DNA of 35,060 nucleotides from assembly GCA_022822865.1 (NCBI GenBank), contig JAJDYJ010000086.1:1-35060 (forward strand), given 5' to 3'. A model generated the notes under the pieces. That model worked only from the letters and a program-made list of their open reading frames with translations, searched no databases and had not been told where the DNA came from. Every line of letters starts with the position of its first letter. The stretch's first letter is position 1. This document shows, one piece after another, positions 34,739-35,060 of the stretch. The DNA comes from Pseudomonadales bacterium. Its GTDB lineage: Bacteria > Pseudomonadota > Gammaproteobacteria > Pseudomonadales > Pseudohongiellaceae. A program made the translations under genes and the position numbers.

Positions 34739-35060
34739 CACAGCGACCTCCCCTCGTCGGCCAGCGCCTCGCGGACCATGCCCGCGATCTGCATGCGGCG
34801 CTCGCGCAGCAGCTCGTCGACGCCGGCCGCGTCGACGGCCTGGATCCAGATGTTGACGTTGACCGGACGGGCCGAATCGCGGTCCGCCCCCTGGGCGCGC
34901 ACGCCCAGATCCCCGCTCGGCCCCCGCACGAGCGGAATGATGGCCTCGGGTCCGGCCTCGCCGGAGACGCCCACCTGCCGCTGGCTGCCGAACCCGAAAA
35001 AGGTTGGGCGGTCGACGATGCCGCCGGACTCGAACGCGGCCAGCTTGGCGGCCGTCGCGC
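34738..35060 (-). CDS. Phage tail tape measure protein, C-terminus (partial)
   Basis: The frame is open to the window edge, giving 106 visible residues. It shows the standard tape-measure ending: FESGGIVDRPTFFGFGS, then GVSGEAGPEAIIPLVRGPSG and DLGVRAQG, followed by a polar helical tail ending DEGRSL. The tape measure sets tail length and is ejected with the DNA. The true start lies beyond the right edge. The stop overlaps the next ATG (TGATG). Confidence 0.88.
   Translation of the reverse strand, partial: ATAAKLAAFESGGIVDRPTFFGFGSQRQVGVSGEAGPEAIIPLVRGPSGDLGVRAQGADRDSARPVNVNIWIQAVDAAGVDELLRERRMQIAGMVREALADEGRSL

Larger units (their letters stand above)
26899..35060 (-). mobile_element. Distal tail module of a siphovirus-like prophage (partial)
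   Basis: Six minus-strand genes run without gaps from the tape-measure C-terminus at the right edge to a 70-aa protein near tRNA-Lys. Tape measure, J-like tip, S74 chaperone and Ig-like fibre proteins are phage tail parts. Every junction is a stop/start overlap: TGATG at three, a 23-bp overlap at one, GTGA at one. No integrase, capsid or packaging gene lies in the window, so the rest must lie beyond the right edge. Whether the element is intact or a remnant cannot be told. Confidence 0.85.

Noticed and set aside
26899..35060. Gene transfer agent instead of a prophage
   Set aside because: Typical GTA tail genes (DUF2460, NlpC/P60 peptidase) are missing, and the host genes are gammaproteobacterial, while the well-known RcGTA-type agents are alphaproteobacterial.

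Overview
The window is GC-rich chromosomal DNA from a gammaproteobacterium, ending in one flank of an integrated siphovirus-like prophage. The assignment rests on gene content and order (ruvCAB next to tolQRAB-pal-cpoB, then queE-queC; lexA beside topA and nagZ; RNase E with a long disordered tail) and on a LexA/SOS box of the E. coli type. The lineage within the class cannot be fixed from the sequence alone; several tRNA-modification and Tol features fit a free-living or marine member.

Layout. 1-60: a palindromic intergenic repeat. 111-10120: tatD (-), ilvE-topA (+), lexA (-, with its SOS box), then nagZ-mscS-hpt (+), mnmH (-, overlapping hpt tail to tail) and a DUF1285 gene (+). 10184-11892: etfB-etfA, the electron-transfer flavoprotein. 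11908-14547: rne (-), whose Shine-Dalgarno sequence lies in a hairpin loop. 15133-19953: aspS, yebC, then a tightly overlapping ruvC-ruvA-ruvB Holliday-junction operon. 20080-24857: the Tol-Pal envelope-constriction operon, tolQ-tolR-tolA-tolB-pal-cpoB, without the ybgC thioesterase gene that normally precedes it. 24854-26193: queE-queC for 7-deazaguanine/queuosine synthesis. 26230-26305: tRNA-Lys(UUU), with its own GC-discriminator promoter.

After the tRNA comes a gene-poor stretch (26306-26898) that carries a 142-bp nested palindrome. From 26899 to the right edge, all convincing genes lie on the minus strand and form the distal part of a phage tail operon. In transcription order these are: the tape-measure C-terminus (cut by the window edge), a 191-aa protein, a 407-aa protein, a 1385-aa J-like tail-tip protein ending in a peptidase-S74 self-cleaving chaperone, a 565-aa Ig-like protein, and a 70-aa Big2-like protein. 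Each stop overlaps the next start. The position beside a tRNA and the absence of an integrase here suggest that this is the tail-side end of a prophage, with the integrase beyond the window.

The most interesting parts are the tail-tip module, the nested palindrome at the tRNA/prophage border, the Tat-lipoprotein-like leader on NagZ, and the hairpin-presented ribosome site of rne. No clearly new defence or biosynthetic system was found.
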